A stretch of 64,000 nucleotides of DNA, taken from assembly GCF_000935125.1 (NCBI RefSeq), contig NZ_JRKI01000003.1, positions 310,001 to 374,000 on the forward strand, given 5' to 3'. The notes under the pieces were generated by a model. It was not told where the DNA came from, made no database searches, and saw only the letters and a list, made by a program, of their open reading frames with translations. Shown one piece after another: positions 53,082 to 61,218 of the stretch. Origin of the DNA: Streptomyces natalensis ATCC 27448. Lineage in GTDB: Bacteria > Actinomycetota > Actinomycetes > Streptomycetales > Streptomycetaceae. A program made the position numbers and the translations under genes. How positions within the stretch are numbered: the first letter of the stretch is position 1; each line of letters starts with the position of its first letter.

Positions 53082-53984
53082 GTGAGCGACCACACCGACT
53101 ACGACGCCATCGTGCTGGCCGGCGGCGCGGCCCGGCGGCTCGGCGGGGCGGACAAACCCGCCCTGTCGGTCGGCGGCCGAGCCCTGCTGGACCGGGTGCT
53201 GACCGCCTGCGCCGATGCGGCGATCACCGTCGTCGTCGGACCCCGGCGCCCCGCCGGCCGCCCCGTGGTCCGCGCCCTGGAGGACCCGCCCGGCGGCGGG
53301 CCGCTCGCGGCGCTCGACGCCGGCCTGCGGCACATCACCGCCCCGACGGTCCTCGTCCTTTCCGCCGATCTGCCGTTCCTGACGCCCGCGACCGTACGCG
53401 GCCTCCTCGCGGCGGCGACCGGTACGGCCGACGGCGGCGCACCGCGCGACGGGGCCCTGCTGCGGGACGCCGAGGGCCGCGATCAGCCCCTGGTCGCCGC
53501 CTACCGCGCCGAGTCGCTACGCCGCGAACTGGCCCTGCTCCACGCCGAACACGGCACCCTGACCGGACTTCCGCTGCGCGTCCTGCTGTCCGAGCTGACG
53601 CTCGAACGGGTCCCGGACGTCACCTCCACGGCATCCTTCGACTGCGACACCTGGGAGGACCTCGGCGCGGCACGCGCCCGCATCAGGGAGCATGGACGTG
53701 TGTTGGACGAATGGATCACCGCAGTCAAGGACGAACTGGGCATCGACCTCGATGTCGACACCGCCGCCCTGCTCGATGTCGCCCGCGACGCGGCACACGG
53801 GGTGGCGCGCCCGGCCGCACCGCTGACGACCTTTCTGATCGGCTACGCCGCCGGCCAGCAGGGCGGCGATGTGACCGCGCTGGTCCACCGTGCCGCCGCA
53901 CTGGCCAACCGCTGGGCCGCCGAGGCCGAGGCGAACGGGGACAGCGGCGGCGCCCCGGGCGGCGAGACGAAACCCGCCGAATGA
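53082..53984 (+). CDS. mobA: Molybdenum cofactor guanylyltransferase fused to DUF6457
   Basis: 300 residues. The MobA-like nucleotidyltransferase domain (about 1-205) has AIVLAGGAARRLGGADKPALSV (GTP loop), PGGGPLAALDAGL and VLVLSADLPFL. A second domain (~205-285) begins LDEWITAVKDELGIDLDVD and corresponds to DUF6457, an actinobacterial helical domain of unknown role. The gene is coupled to moeA (ATGA), which supports a role in molybdenum cofactor assembly. The exact nucleotide donor and acceptor are inferred from the family. Confidence 0.9.
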   Translation: MSDHTDYDAIVLAGGAARRLGGADKPALSVGGRALLDRVLTACADAAITVVVGPRRPAGRPVVRALEDPPGGGPLAALDAGLRHITAPTVLVLSADLPFLTPATVRGLLAAATGTADGGAPRDGALLRDAEGRDQPLVAAYRAESLRRELALLHAEHGTLTGLPLRVLLSELTLERVPDVTSTASFDCDTWEDLGAARARIREHGRVLDEWITAVKDELGIDLDVDTAALLDVARDAAHGVARPAAPLTTFLIGYAAGQQGGDVTALVHRAAALANRWAAEAEANGDSGGAPGGETKPAE

Positions 53985-55621
53985 CCGAAGGGGAGCTCGA
54001 CGCCGCACTGGACGCCGCGCTGGCACTGGCCAACGGAGTGGTTCCAGCGACGACCCACGGCGCCGCCGAGCGGGGGGCGTGTAGGGCGGGACGGGTATAC
54101 GGGGTGGGCGAGCCGCACAGGGCGGGCGAGCCGCACGGTGTGGATGGTCCGCACGGCGTGGACGATTCGTACGGTGTGGACGGTCCCTACGGTGCGGACG
54201 AGCACGCCCCCGGCACGGGTGACACCCGCGCCACCGGCGACGCATGTGCCGCCCCCGCCACGGGCGACACCTCCGGCACCCCGGCGGATCCCAGCCCCCA
54301 CGCCGACACCCCCGGCACTCCCTCCTCCACCGGACCCCGTAACCCCACCCCCGCCTCCCACGCCCCCACCCCCTGGCACGCCGCCCGCGACATCGCCCGT
54401 CGCGCCGTGCCCGGCCCGCTTCCGCACACAACGGCGCCGCTGGGCGCTTCCCTCGGCCGTATCCTCGCCGCGCCGCTCACCGCCCTCACCGACCTGCCGT
54501 CCTTCGACACCTCGGCCATGGACGGCTGGGCGGTCTCCGGACCCGGCCCCTGGCGTCTGGACCGCCCCGGCGACGCCGGCATCCTCGCCGGACACGCCCC
54601 CACCGCCCCGCTCCCCGACGGCCATGCGATCCCCATCGCCACCGGCGCGCGGATCCCCTCCGGCGCCACCGCCGTGCTGCGCCGCGAGCACGGCGAGGTC
54701 CGGGAGATGCGCGACGGCCGGCCCCGGCTGCACGCCCAGCGGCCCGCGCCGCCCGGCCAGGACATCCGGCCACGCGGCCAGGAGTGCCGCAGCGGCGACC
54801 AACTGCTGGCGGCCGGCGCCCTGGTGACACCGGCGGTCCTCGGCCTGGCCGCGGCCGCCGGGTACGACGAGCTGACGACGTACCCCCGCCCGCAAGTCGA
54901 TGTCTTCGTCCTCGGCGACGAACTGCTGCGCCACGGCCTGCCGCACGAGGGCCGGATCCGCGATGCGCTCGGCCCGATGCTCGGCCCCTGGCTGCATGCG
55001 CTGGGCGCCGAGGCGGCCGCGCCCCGCCATCTCGCCGACGACCCCGACACGCTCTACGAGGCGATCGCCGGCTCCCGGGCCGACCTCGTCCTCACCACCG
55101 GCGGCACCGCGGCGGGTCCGGTCGACCATGTGCACCCCACCCTGCGCCGCCTGGGCTCCGAGGTGCTGGTCGACGGGGTGGAGGTCCGCCCCGGGCACCC
55201 GATGCTGCTCGCCCGGATCACCCGACACCGCCATCTCGTCGGTCTCCCCGGCAACCCCCTGGCCGCCGTCTCCGGACTGCTCACCCTCGCCGAACCGCTG
55301 CTGCGGACCCTGTCCGGCCGCCGCGCCCCGGTTCCGTACCGCATCCCGCTGTGGTCCTCGGTCCACGGCCATCCGCGCGATACCCGGCTCGTCCCGGTGA
55401 CCTGCCGCGACGACGACCGCTACGGGCTGATGGCCGAACCGCTGCACTTCCACGGCCCGGCCATGCTGCGGGGGATCGCCGCGGCCGACGCGCTGGCCGT
55501 CATCCCGCCCGGCGGCGGCGACCGCGGTACCGAGGTCGAACTCCTCGAACTCCCCTGGTCGGCGGACTGGTCCCACTCCGGGCCCACTCCCGCGCGCGGC
55601 CCCGGCAGGGACACGGAGTGA
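53981..55621 (+). CDS. moeA: Molybdopterin molybdenumtransferase MoeA with N-terminal low-complexity insert
   Basis: 546 residues from ATG 53981 (ATGA overlap). MoeA (molybdate insertion into adenylylated molybdopterin) is clear from LPSFDTSAMDGWAVSG, PIATGARIPSGATAVLRREHGEV, FVLGDELLRHG, LVLTTGGTAAGPVDHV and LVGLPGNPLAAVSGLLTL. It is over 120 residues longer than a typical MoeA because of a disordered segment (about 30-135) with degenerate repeats of V-D-G-P-Y-G-type motif (54120-54200), then a Pro/Thr/Ala-rich stretch. The insert lies before the catalytic core, so activity should be unaffected. Confidence 0.93.
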   Translation: MTEGELDAALDAALALANGVVPATTHGAAERGACRAGRVYGVGEPHRAGEPHGVDGPHGVDDSYGVDGPYGADEHAPGTGDTRATGDACAAPATGDTSGTPADPSPHADTPGTPSSTGPRNPTPASHAPTPWHAARDIARRAVPGPLPHTTAPLGASLGRILAAPLTALTDLPSFDTSAMDGWAVSGPGPWRLDRPGDAGILAGHAPTAPLPDGHAIPIATGARIPSGATAVLRREHGEVREMRDGRPRLHAQRPAPPGQDIRPRGQECRSGDQLLAAGALVTPAVLGLAAAAGYDELTTYPRPQVDVFVLGDELLRHGLPHEGRIRDALGPMLGPWLHALGAEAAAPRHLADDPDTLYEAIAGSRADLVLTTGGTAAGPVDHVHPTLRRLGSEVLVDGVEVRPGHPMLLARITRHRHLVGLPGNPLAAVSGLLTLAEPLLRTLSGRRAPVPYRIPLWSSVHGHPRDTRLVPVTCRDDDRYGLMAEPLHFHGPAMLRGIAAADALAVIPPGGGDRGTEVELLELPWSADWSHSGPTPARGPGRDTE

Positions 55622-56394
55622 GCGGCCGGCCCCGACTGCGTGCCCGACATCCGGCTCATCCTGCGAGCAGTGGTAGCGGAAATGCGGGGGCCAACTCTTC
55701 GGCGGATGTGCCGCGGCCTTTTCTGGCTCAGCAGGTGGAGCAGGCGCCTTAACCAGACACAACCGTCAGCAGAAAAGCAACGCATTGTTTCGTCATGACT
55801 CGCAAGAGGAACCCCGGACGTATCGGTGTGCAGGCGTGGAAAGTTGTCGCCTGTAATGCCAACTGCATTACCGTAAGGAGTGGTTAATGCACCGAATCGT
55901 CGCTGTCCTCCTGGGGGCCGTCACGCTCTGCGGGGTCCCCGACATCCCTGCTCAGGTGTCCAGTGAACCGCTCGCCGGTCAAACGCTGCGAACGCCGGGC
56001 GACGCCGCGGCCTGATCCACTACGCCGGAAACACGCGAGAATCTCGGATTGCGCCTCCACATTCTCCACGAATTCCTGTTGCCTCGTCGAAGACCTGACG
56101 AAAGCACTCTGCTCGTGACAGCTGTCTCCGTTGGGTCTGCTAAGAATGAAGCCCCGTTCTCAGGCGCGCCTTCCCTTCGACCCGAGAGGGCGAGCGGCCG
56201 ATACGGCCCGTCCGACCCGGATGCTGACATCTGGTCGGACCGCCTTGCACGATCGCATCGTCGTCGGTGGCTACGTCACTCCGCGCGATGCCCCCGCCCT
56301 GCTGGCTCCTTGACTGCGCGTCAGCTCAACAAGCGGGCGGTCCGCGTACCCCGCCCCGTCGCCCCGTGCCCGGTCGGCGAGTAGCCTCGCGCCC
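55622..56394. other. Intergenic region with little recognisable content
   Basis: 773 bp, more AT-rich than its surroundings in the middle. Only one small candidate gene (55887-56015) with a proper ribosome binding site is evident. A 60-codon frame at 56131-56313 has no homologous look and a poor start, so it is not called. The promoter of the quinone oxidoreductase should lie in the last ~100 bp. Confidence 0.5.
55887..56015 (+). CDS. Possible small secreted peptide
   Basis: 42 residues from ATG 55887, with TAAGGAG ideally placed upstream. The sequence begins MHRIVAVLLGAVTLCGVPDIPAQ, which looks like a signal peptide with cleavage near residue 23, leaving a ~20-residue mature part (SSEPLAGQTLRTPGDAAA). 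No family is recognised. The evidence is the start site and the signal-like N-terminus only, so this could be a spurious frame. Confidence 0.45.
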   Translation: MHRIVAVLLGAVTLCGVPDIPAQVSSEPLAGQTLRTPGDAAA

Positions 56395-57372
56395 ATGCGA
56401 GCGATCACTATCCCGGAGCCCGGTGGCCCGGAAGCACTTGTCTGGGCGGACGTGCCCGACCCGCAGCCCGCCGAGGGCGAGGTCCTGATCGAGGTCGCGG
56501 CCAGCGCCGTGAACCGCGCGGACCTGTTGCAGCGCCAGGGCTTCTACGATCCGCCACCCGGCTCCTCACCGTACCCCGGTCTGGAGTGCTCCGGTCGGAT
56601 CGTCGCGCTCGGCCCCGGCGTGCACGGCTGGGCCGTCGGCGACGAGGTGTGCGCGCTGCTGGTGGGCGGCGGTTACGCCGAAAAGGTGGCCGTTCCGGCC
56701 GGGCAGGTGCTGCCGCTGCCGCCCGGTATCGACCTGGTGCAGGCCGCCGCGCTGCCCGAGGTGGCCTGCACCGTCTGGTCCAATGTCTTCATGATCGCGC
56801 ACCTGCGGCCCGGTGAGACGCTGCTCGTCCACGGCGGTGCCAGCGGTATCGGCACGATGGCGATCCAGCTCGCCAAGGCGGTCGGCGCCCGGGTCGCGGT
56901 CACCGCGGGCGGCCCCGAGAAGCTGGCCCGCTGCGCCGAGTTGGGCGCGGACATCCTCATCGACTACCGCGAACAGGACTTCGTCCAGGAGCTCCGCAAG
57001 GCCACCGACGGCAAGGGCGCGGACGTCATCCTCGACATCATCGGCGCGAAGTACCTGCAGAAAAACGTCAAGGCACTTGCGGTCAGCGGGCGGCTGGCGA
57101 TCATCGGGATGCAGGGCGGGGTGAAGGCGGAGCTGAACCTGGCCGCCCTCCTCGCCAAGCGAGCCGCGATCACCGCAACCGGCCTGCGGGCCCGGCCGCT
57201 GAACGAGAAGGCGGCCATTGTCGCGGCGGTACGCGAGCATGTCTGGCCGCTGATCGGCAACGGTCAGGTGCGGCCGATCGTGGACCGTACGATCCCGATG
57301 GCGGACGCCGCCGAGGCGCATCGTGTGGTGGACGCGAGCGCCCATGTGGGCAAGGTCGTCCTCACCGTTTGA
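56395..57372 (+). CDS. NAD(P)H:quinone oxidoreductase, zinc-independent MDR family
   Basis: 325 residues. It is a medium-chain dehydrogenase/reductase of the quinone oxidoreductase/PIG3 type. The N-terminal GroES-like domain (SAVNRADLLQRQGFYDPPPGSSPYPGLECSG) lacks the zinc-ligand cysteine pattern. The Rossmann fold is marked by LLVHGGASGIGTMAIQLAKAVGARV, and DIIGAKYLQKNVKALAVSGRLAIIGMQGG follows. It reduces quinones using NADPH. The ATG start at 56395 overlaps a weak site. It stands alone with no operon partner. Confidence 0.94.
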   Translation: MRAITIPEPGGPEALVWADVPDPQPAEGEVLIEVAASAVNRADLLQRQGFYDPPPGSSPYPGLECSGRIVALGPGVHGWAVGDEVCALLVGGGYAEKVAVPAGQVLPLPPGIDLVQAAALPEVACTVWSNVFMIAHLRPGETLLVHGGASGIGTMAIQLAKAVGARVAVTAGGPEKLARCAELGADILIDYREQDFVQELRKATDGKGADVILDIIGAKYLQKNVKALAVSGRLAIIGMQGGVKAELNLAALLAKRAAITATGLRARPLNEKAAIVAAVREHVWPLIGNGQVRPIVDRTIPMADAAEAHRVVDASAHVGKVVLTV

Positions 57373-57571
57373 CCGTCTGACCGGCCATAGCGCCCCGGCG
57401 GGCTCCGCGTACGCCGACAACCCGGAGCTTCGCCGCCCGCGGCCGGACAGCCCCGCGGCCCCTCCCGCCCCGCGCCAGGTAACCCGATCGACATACCCAG
57501 GATGTCGTGAAACTGGCTGCGTGTGACGCTGGACACGTCACTCGACGGCTCGGCACGGGAGGGGCACGGTT

Positions 57572-58387
57572 GTGGCTCCAGGATTCCGTTCGCGCATGAC
57601 CACCGGTCTGCTGGTGGCCGCCGCCGTTCTGCCCGTCCCCCTGGCGACCACCGCGGCGGCGGAGCAACGGATCGTCCCGCCTCATCGCCCGCCGCATCTC
57701 CTGGGGCGTCATGAGCCGCCCGCCTACGCGGCGGATCCACCGCTGGCCGGCAGCCGTGCCGGAGAAGGCCGTGGGCACCCCGGGCGCCCCGAATCGCCGG
57801 GACTCGTGCCGGATGTCCCCAGACCGGACGCGGAGATGGAACTCCCGGAGTTCGCCGGCCTGCGGGACGTTCTCGCGCAGATGCCGGAAGAGATGGCGCA
57901 CGAGATGCCGCGCTACCCGGACGAGCCATCCGAGTACCTGCCCTGGTTCGACTTCCACCACAAGCCCGACCCGGACGCGGACTCCTCGCGGGCACCGGAC
58001 GACGCCGCGGGCCCGCCGGACCACGGCAAGTCCCCGCCCGACACCCCCAAGGCCAAGAAGGGCCCGCACAAGAAGCCGCGGGGCACTGGTCCCGAGGCGC
58101 CCCCAGGCCGGGCTCCGGCGCACTCCCGGCCCCGGAAGTCCCCCTCCTCCCGCCCCGACGTCGCCGACCGCCTCGACCGGCACCCGTACAAGCCCCTCCG
58201 GCCGTCCGCCCCGCCGAAGCAGCAGCCTCACACCCCATCGGACGGCGCCGAACCGGCCGCCTCGACCGGCCCCTATGCGATGGAAACCCCCTCGGCTCCG
58301 GTCGAACGAGTCCTCCCCATGGGGGCCGGACTCGCCCTTACCGGCCTTGGCCTGGCCTTTCTCGGCCTGCGGCTACGCCGCCGCTGA
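57572..58387 (+). CDS. Exported Pro-rich protein with LPMGA-type C-terminal anchor
   Basis: 271 residues from GTG 57572, after GGGAGGGGCACG. It has a signal peptide (MTTGLLVAAAVLPVPLATTAAA), a low-complexity Pro/Asp/Arg-rich body with a short folded-looking segment (LPEFAGLRDVLAQMPEEMAHEMPRY), and a C-terminal hydrophobic helix with basic tail (VERVLPMGAGLALTGLGLAFLGLRLRRR). The ending has the order of a sortase-sorted protein (LPxxGA motif, helix, positive tail), but the motif is not the classical LPxTG or LAxTG. It could instead simply be tail-anchored. Three sortases lie 38 kb away. Confidence 0.8.
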   Translation: MAPGFRSRMTTGLLVAAAVLPVPLATTAAAEQRIVPPHRPPHLLGRHEPPAYAADPPLAGSRAGEGRGHPGRPESPGLVPDVPRPDAEMELPEFAGLRDVLAQMPEEMAHEMPRYPDEPSEYLPWFDFHHKPDPDADSSRAPDDAAGPPDHGKSPPDTPKAKKGPHKKPRGTGPEAPPGRAPAHSRPRKSPSSRPDVADRLDRHPYKPLRPSAPPKQQPHTPSDGAEPAASTGPYAMETPSAPVERVLPMGAGLALTGLGLAFLGLRLRRR

Positions 58388-58401
58388 CGTCGGCACCCGA
58401 T

Positions 58402-58415
58402 GTTTCACGTGAAAC
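58402..58415. other. parS site, intergenic
   Basis: Perfect GTTTCACGTGAAAC with TGTTTCACGTGAAACA flanks, 15 bp after the stop of the surface-protein gene. Confidence 0.93.
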
Positions 58416-58453
58416 ACACGGCATGAGGGCAGTCCCCCGGCAGACCTGCCGAT

Positions 58454-58467
58454 GTTTCACGTGAAAC
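58454..58467. other. parS site, intergenic
   Basis: Perfect GTTTCACGTGAAAC with TGTTTCACGTGAAACA flanks, 52 bp from the previous site and about 125 bp before the bpa start. Confidence 0.93.
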
Positions 58468-58592
58468 ATCGAGCCCCCCGCCCGCCCGGGAAGCCGATCC
58501 GGCTCTCGCCCGATCCCACCGCCAGGCGGCCGAAACAACACAAGGGGCACGCCGGGCCACCCGGCAACGTGGGGGTACGCGACAATGGCGGC

Positions 58593-59156
58593 ATGGATAT
58601 GCCGATGAACGAACGGTCGCAGGAGAACCCGCACGTCCTGGTTGTCGGCCCGGACGGTATGGCGCTCGGCAGTGCCGGCTCCGGCGGTGGCGGGGAAAAC
58701 GGCGAACAGCCCCGCGAGGTTCCGGTGACCGACATGGTCGAACAGCCTGCGAAGGTCATGCGCATCGGCAGCATGATCAAGCAGCTGCTGGAGGAGGTGA
58801 AGTCCGCCCCGCTGGACGAGGCGAGCCGGGTACGCCTCAAGGAGATCCACGCCAGCTCGGTCAAGGAGCTGGAGGACGGCCTGGCGCCCGAGCTGGTGGA
58901 GGAGCTGGAACGGCTCTCCCTGCCGTTCACCAACGAATCAGTGCCGACGGAAGCGGAACTCCGCATCGCCCAGGCCCAGTTGGTGGGCTGGCTCGAGGGC
59001 CTCTTCCACGGCATTCAGACCGCGCTGTTCGCCCAGCAGATGGCGGCCCGCGCCCAGCTGGAGTCGATGCGCCGCGCACTGCCGCCCGGCGCGCCGACCG
59101 AAGACGACGAGGGCCACCTCGGTCAAGGCGGCGCCCGGTCGGGGCCGTACCTCTAG
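58593..59156 (+). CDS. bpa: Bacterial proteasome activator Bpa
   Basis: 187 residues from ATG 58593; the frame extends 47 codons upstream over a parS site without homology. An Asn/Gly-rich N-terminus and a central four-helix-like core (VMRIGSMIKQLLEEVKSAPLDEASRVRLKEIHASSVKELEDGLAPELVEELERLSLPF) are followed by a C-terminus ending G-A-R-S-G-P-Y-L. Bpa (PafE) docks onto the 20S proteasome with a C-terminal GQYL-type motif; the GPYL ending here is a close variant. It is an ATP-independent activator that feeds unfolded proteins to the proteasome. Confidence 0.93.
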   Translation: MDMPMNERSQENPHVLVVGPDGMALGSAGSGGGGENGEQPREVPVTDMVEQPAKVMRIGSMIKQLLEEVKSAPLDEASRVRLKEIHASSVKELEDGLAPELVEELERLSLPFTNESVPTEAELRIAQAQLVGWLEGLFHGIQTALFAQQMAARAQLESMRRALPPGAPTEDDEGHLGQGGARSGPYL

Positions 59157-59185
59157 GCGCGGCCCCAGGCACCCCCAACAAAAGT

Positions 59186-59216
59186 GGGGTCGGCACGCGC
59201 GCTGCGTGCCGGCCCC
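59186..59216. terminator. Convergent terminator between bpa and kinase gene
   Basis: A 13-bp stem (59186-59198 with 59204-59216, one G-U) and 5-nt loop. It serves both converging genes. Confidence 0.8.
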
Positions 59217-59236
59217 GCCTTGTGTATGTGACCAGG

Positions 59237-60904
59237 TCAGTTGCTCGGGTAGTGCCCAGAAGACACGGTCAGCTGGATCGTGTCACCGCTTTTCGGGTCC
59301 CATTGCTGGAATGCCTTGGGTGACTGCTCCACGATGGTGTCTTTGTAGGAGTAGTAGCCGTCCTTCTTGGTGATCTTGAAGTTCCAGCCCGCGGCCTTCA
59401 GGCACTGCTTCACCGAGTCCAGGTTCTTGTAAGTGAGGAACGGGAAGTTGATCTTGGAGTCGTCGCCGATCGCCTTCGACGGGCTGGTGCACTCGCTCGT
59501 AGCGATCTGAGTAGCAGTGGTGTCCTCGGGTGCCTCAGATGTACTGGCCGACGGGCTGGCGTCATACGAGTAACTTGAGGTCGGGTCGTCGCCGCCGGTG
59601 TCATCGCTGGATCCGCCCGCGCTCAGCCCGATGGCGATCGCGATCGCAGTGACCACGATCACACCGACTATCGCCGCGACGACGATCACCGCGGTATTGC
59701 TCTTACGGGGTCCGGGCCCACCGCTCGACGGAATCGGTGCCGTCACGGGCGGCGGTGCGAACGGCGGCGGCGCCTGGAAGCCGCCGCCGTTGAACGGCGC
59801 GGGGGTCGGCGCGGGCCCCGGCGCCGGCGTCGGGTAGGGACTGTTCACCGGCGGCGGCGTCGAGGGGCCGAAGGCCGCCTGCGTCGGCTGATACGGCTGC
59901 TGCACGTTCGGCGGCGCCGGGGTCTGCGGATTGCCGTTCGCGGTGGGGAACACCGACGAGGACACCGATGAGCCGCTGGTGCGCGCCCGCGGGCCCTCGC
60001 TGATGATCAGCGGCGACCCGGACTGCCCGGAACCGGCGATCCGCAGGCATTCGTCCTGCATTGCCTCGGCCGTCGGGAACCGTTCATTGGGGTTCTTCTT
60101 CAGCGCCCGGGCGACCAGCGCGTCCACGGCCGGCGGCAGCGAGCGGTTGATGCTCGACGGGACCGGCGGCTCTTCCTGGACGTGGGCGTAGGCGATGGCC
60201 AGCGGGGAGTCCGCGTCGAAGGGCAGCTGCCCGGTCAGCAGCTCGAAGAGCATGATGCCGACGGAGTAGAGGTCCGAGCGGGCGTCCACGCCCCGGCCCA
60301 GCGCCTGCTCGGGCGAGAGGTACTGCGGGGTGCCGACGACCATGCCGGTCTGCGTCATCGACGTCACGCCGGACTGCATGGCGCGGGCGATACCGAAGTC
60401 CATGACCTTGACGACGTTGCGCTTGGTCATCATGACGTTGCCCGGCTTGATGTCCCGGTGGACCAGGCCCATCTCATGGCTCGCCTCAAGTGCGGCGAGC
60501 ACATCGGCGGTGATCTTCAGCGCCTTCTCGGTCGGCATCGCGCCGTGCTGGGCGATGTCGTTGTCGAGCTCCGAGCGCAGCGGCTGCCCGGAGACGTACT
60601 CCATGATGATGTACGGCACCATGCCGCCGTCGAGCTCGTCCTCACCGGAGTCGAAGACCGAGACGATATTGGTGTGCGTGAGCTTCGCCACGGACTGGGC
60701 CTCGCGGCGGAATCGTTCGCGGAATGCCTGCTCGCGGCCGAGCTCGGTGTGCAGTGTCTTGATCGCGACCTCGCGGTCGAGCACGCTGTCGTACGCGAGG
60801 TGCACGGACGCCATCCCGCCCGCACCAAGAAGATCACGAAGCTGGTAGCGTCCTCCGCCGACCGAACGGCCCTCGAATTGGCCTTGAGCGCCGTCCTGGC
60901 TCAT
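59237..60904 (-). CDS. Ser/Thr protein kinase with one PASTA-like domain
   Basis: 555 residues, ATG at 60904. The Hanks-type kinase has GAGGMASV loop, K49, HRDIKPGN with D151 and DFG D169; the activation loop is MTQTGMVVGTPQYLSPEQ. A Pro/Ala/Asn-rich linker precedes a membrane helix (near 410-430, TAVIVVAAIVGVIVVTAIAIAIGLS). Outside is a Ser/Thr-rich stretch and a single C-terminal PASTA-like domain (FPFLTYKNLDSVKQCLKAAGWNFKITKKDG...). It diverges from the other kinase at 61219, so the two may share regulation. Substrates are unknown. Confidence 0.94.
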   Translation of the reverse strand: MSQDGAQGQFEGRSVGGGRYQLRDLLGAGGMASVHLAYDSVLDREVAIKTLHTELGREQAFRERFRREAQSVAKLTHTNIVSVFDSGEDELDGGMVPYIIMEYVSGQPLRSELDNDIAQHGAMPTEKALKITADVLAALEASHEMGLVHRDIKPGNVMMTKRNVVKVMDFGIARAMQSGVTSMTQTGMVVGTPQYLSPEQALGRGVDARSDLYSVGIMLFELLTGQLPFDADSPLAIAYAHVQEEPPVPSSINRSLPPAVDALVARALKKNPNERFPTAEAMQDECLRIAGSGQSGSPLIISEGPRARTSGSSVSSSVFPTANGNPQTPAPPNVQQPYQPTQAAFGPSTPPPVNSPYPTPAPGPAPTPAPFNGGGFQAPPPFAPPPVTAPIPSSGGPGPRKSNTAVIVVAAIVGVIVVTAIAIAIGLSAGGSSDDTGGDDPTSSYSYDASPSASTSEAPEDTTATQIATSECTSPSKAIGDDSKINFPFLTYKNLDSVKQCLKAAGWNFKITKKDGYYSYKDTIVEQSPKAFQQWDPKSGDTIQLTVSSGHYPSN

Positions 60905-61218
60905 GGTTCCGCTTCCCCCTGGGCGTACTGCCCGTATGTATCGCGATCAAATTCTGGAATTCCGCAGCCAAGTCTGCCGTAGGGCCCGGACACGTCAAGC
61001 CGTGTGCCCGTTCCGTGACCAGATGTGCAAGATCCGGTCACGGTAGGGAGATCTTTTGCGGCCCCGGTCACCCCTGGTGAACTTGCCCCTACTGGCATTC
61101 GGGCGGTTTGATGACCGGTCAACGACGAGCCGGTGGGGGCCGTCGAACCTGTAGCGTGCTGTAGCGAAGACCGAGACCTTACCGCTCTTGATGCGGATCG
61201 ATTCGACGGCGAGGACCG
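60905..61218. promoter_or_regulatory. Divergent promoter region of two Ser/Thr kinase genes
   Basis: 314 bp. It contains an inverted repeat CCGTGACC (61013-61020) and GGTCACGG (61036-61043) with 15 bp between, which could be an operator or a transcribed hairpin. No -10/-35 pair stands out to the eye. Confidence 0.4.

Noticed and set aside
56131..56313. A 60-codon plus-strand frame before the quinone oxidoreductase
   Set aside because: Its start lacks a ribosome binding site and its product resembles no family. It may be noise.
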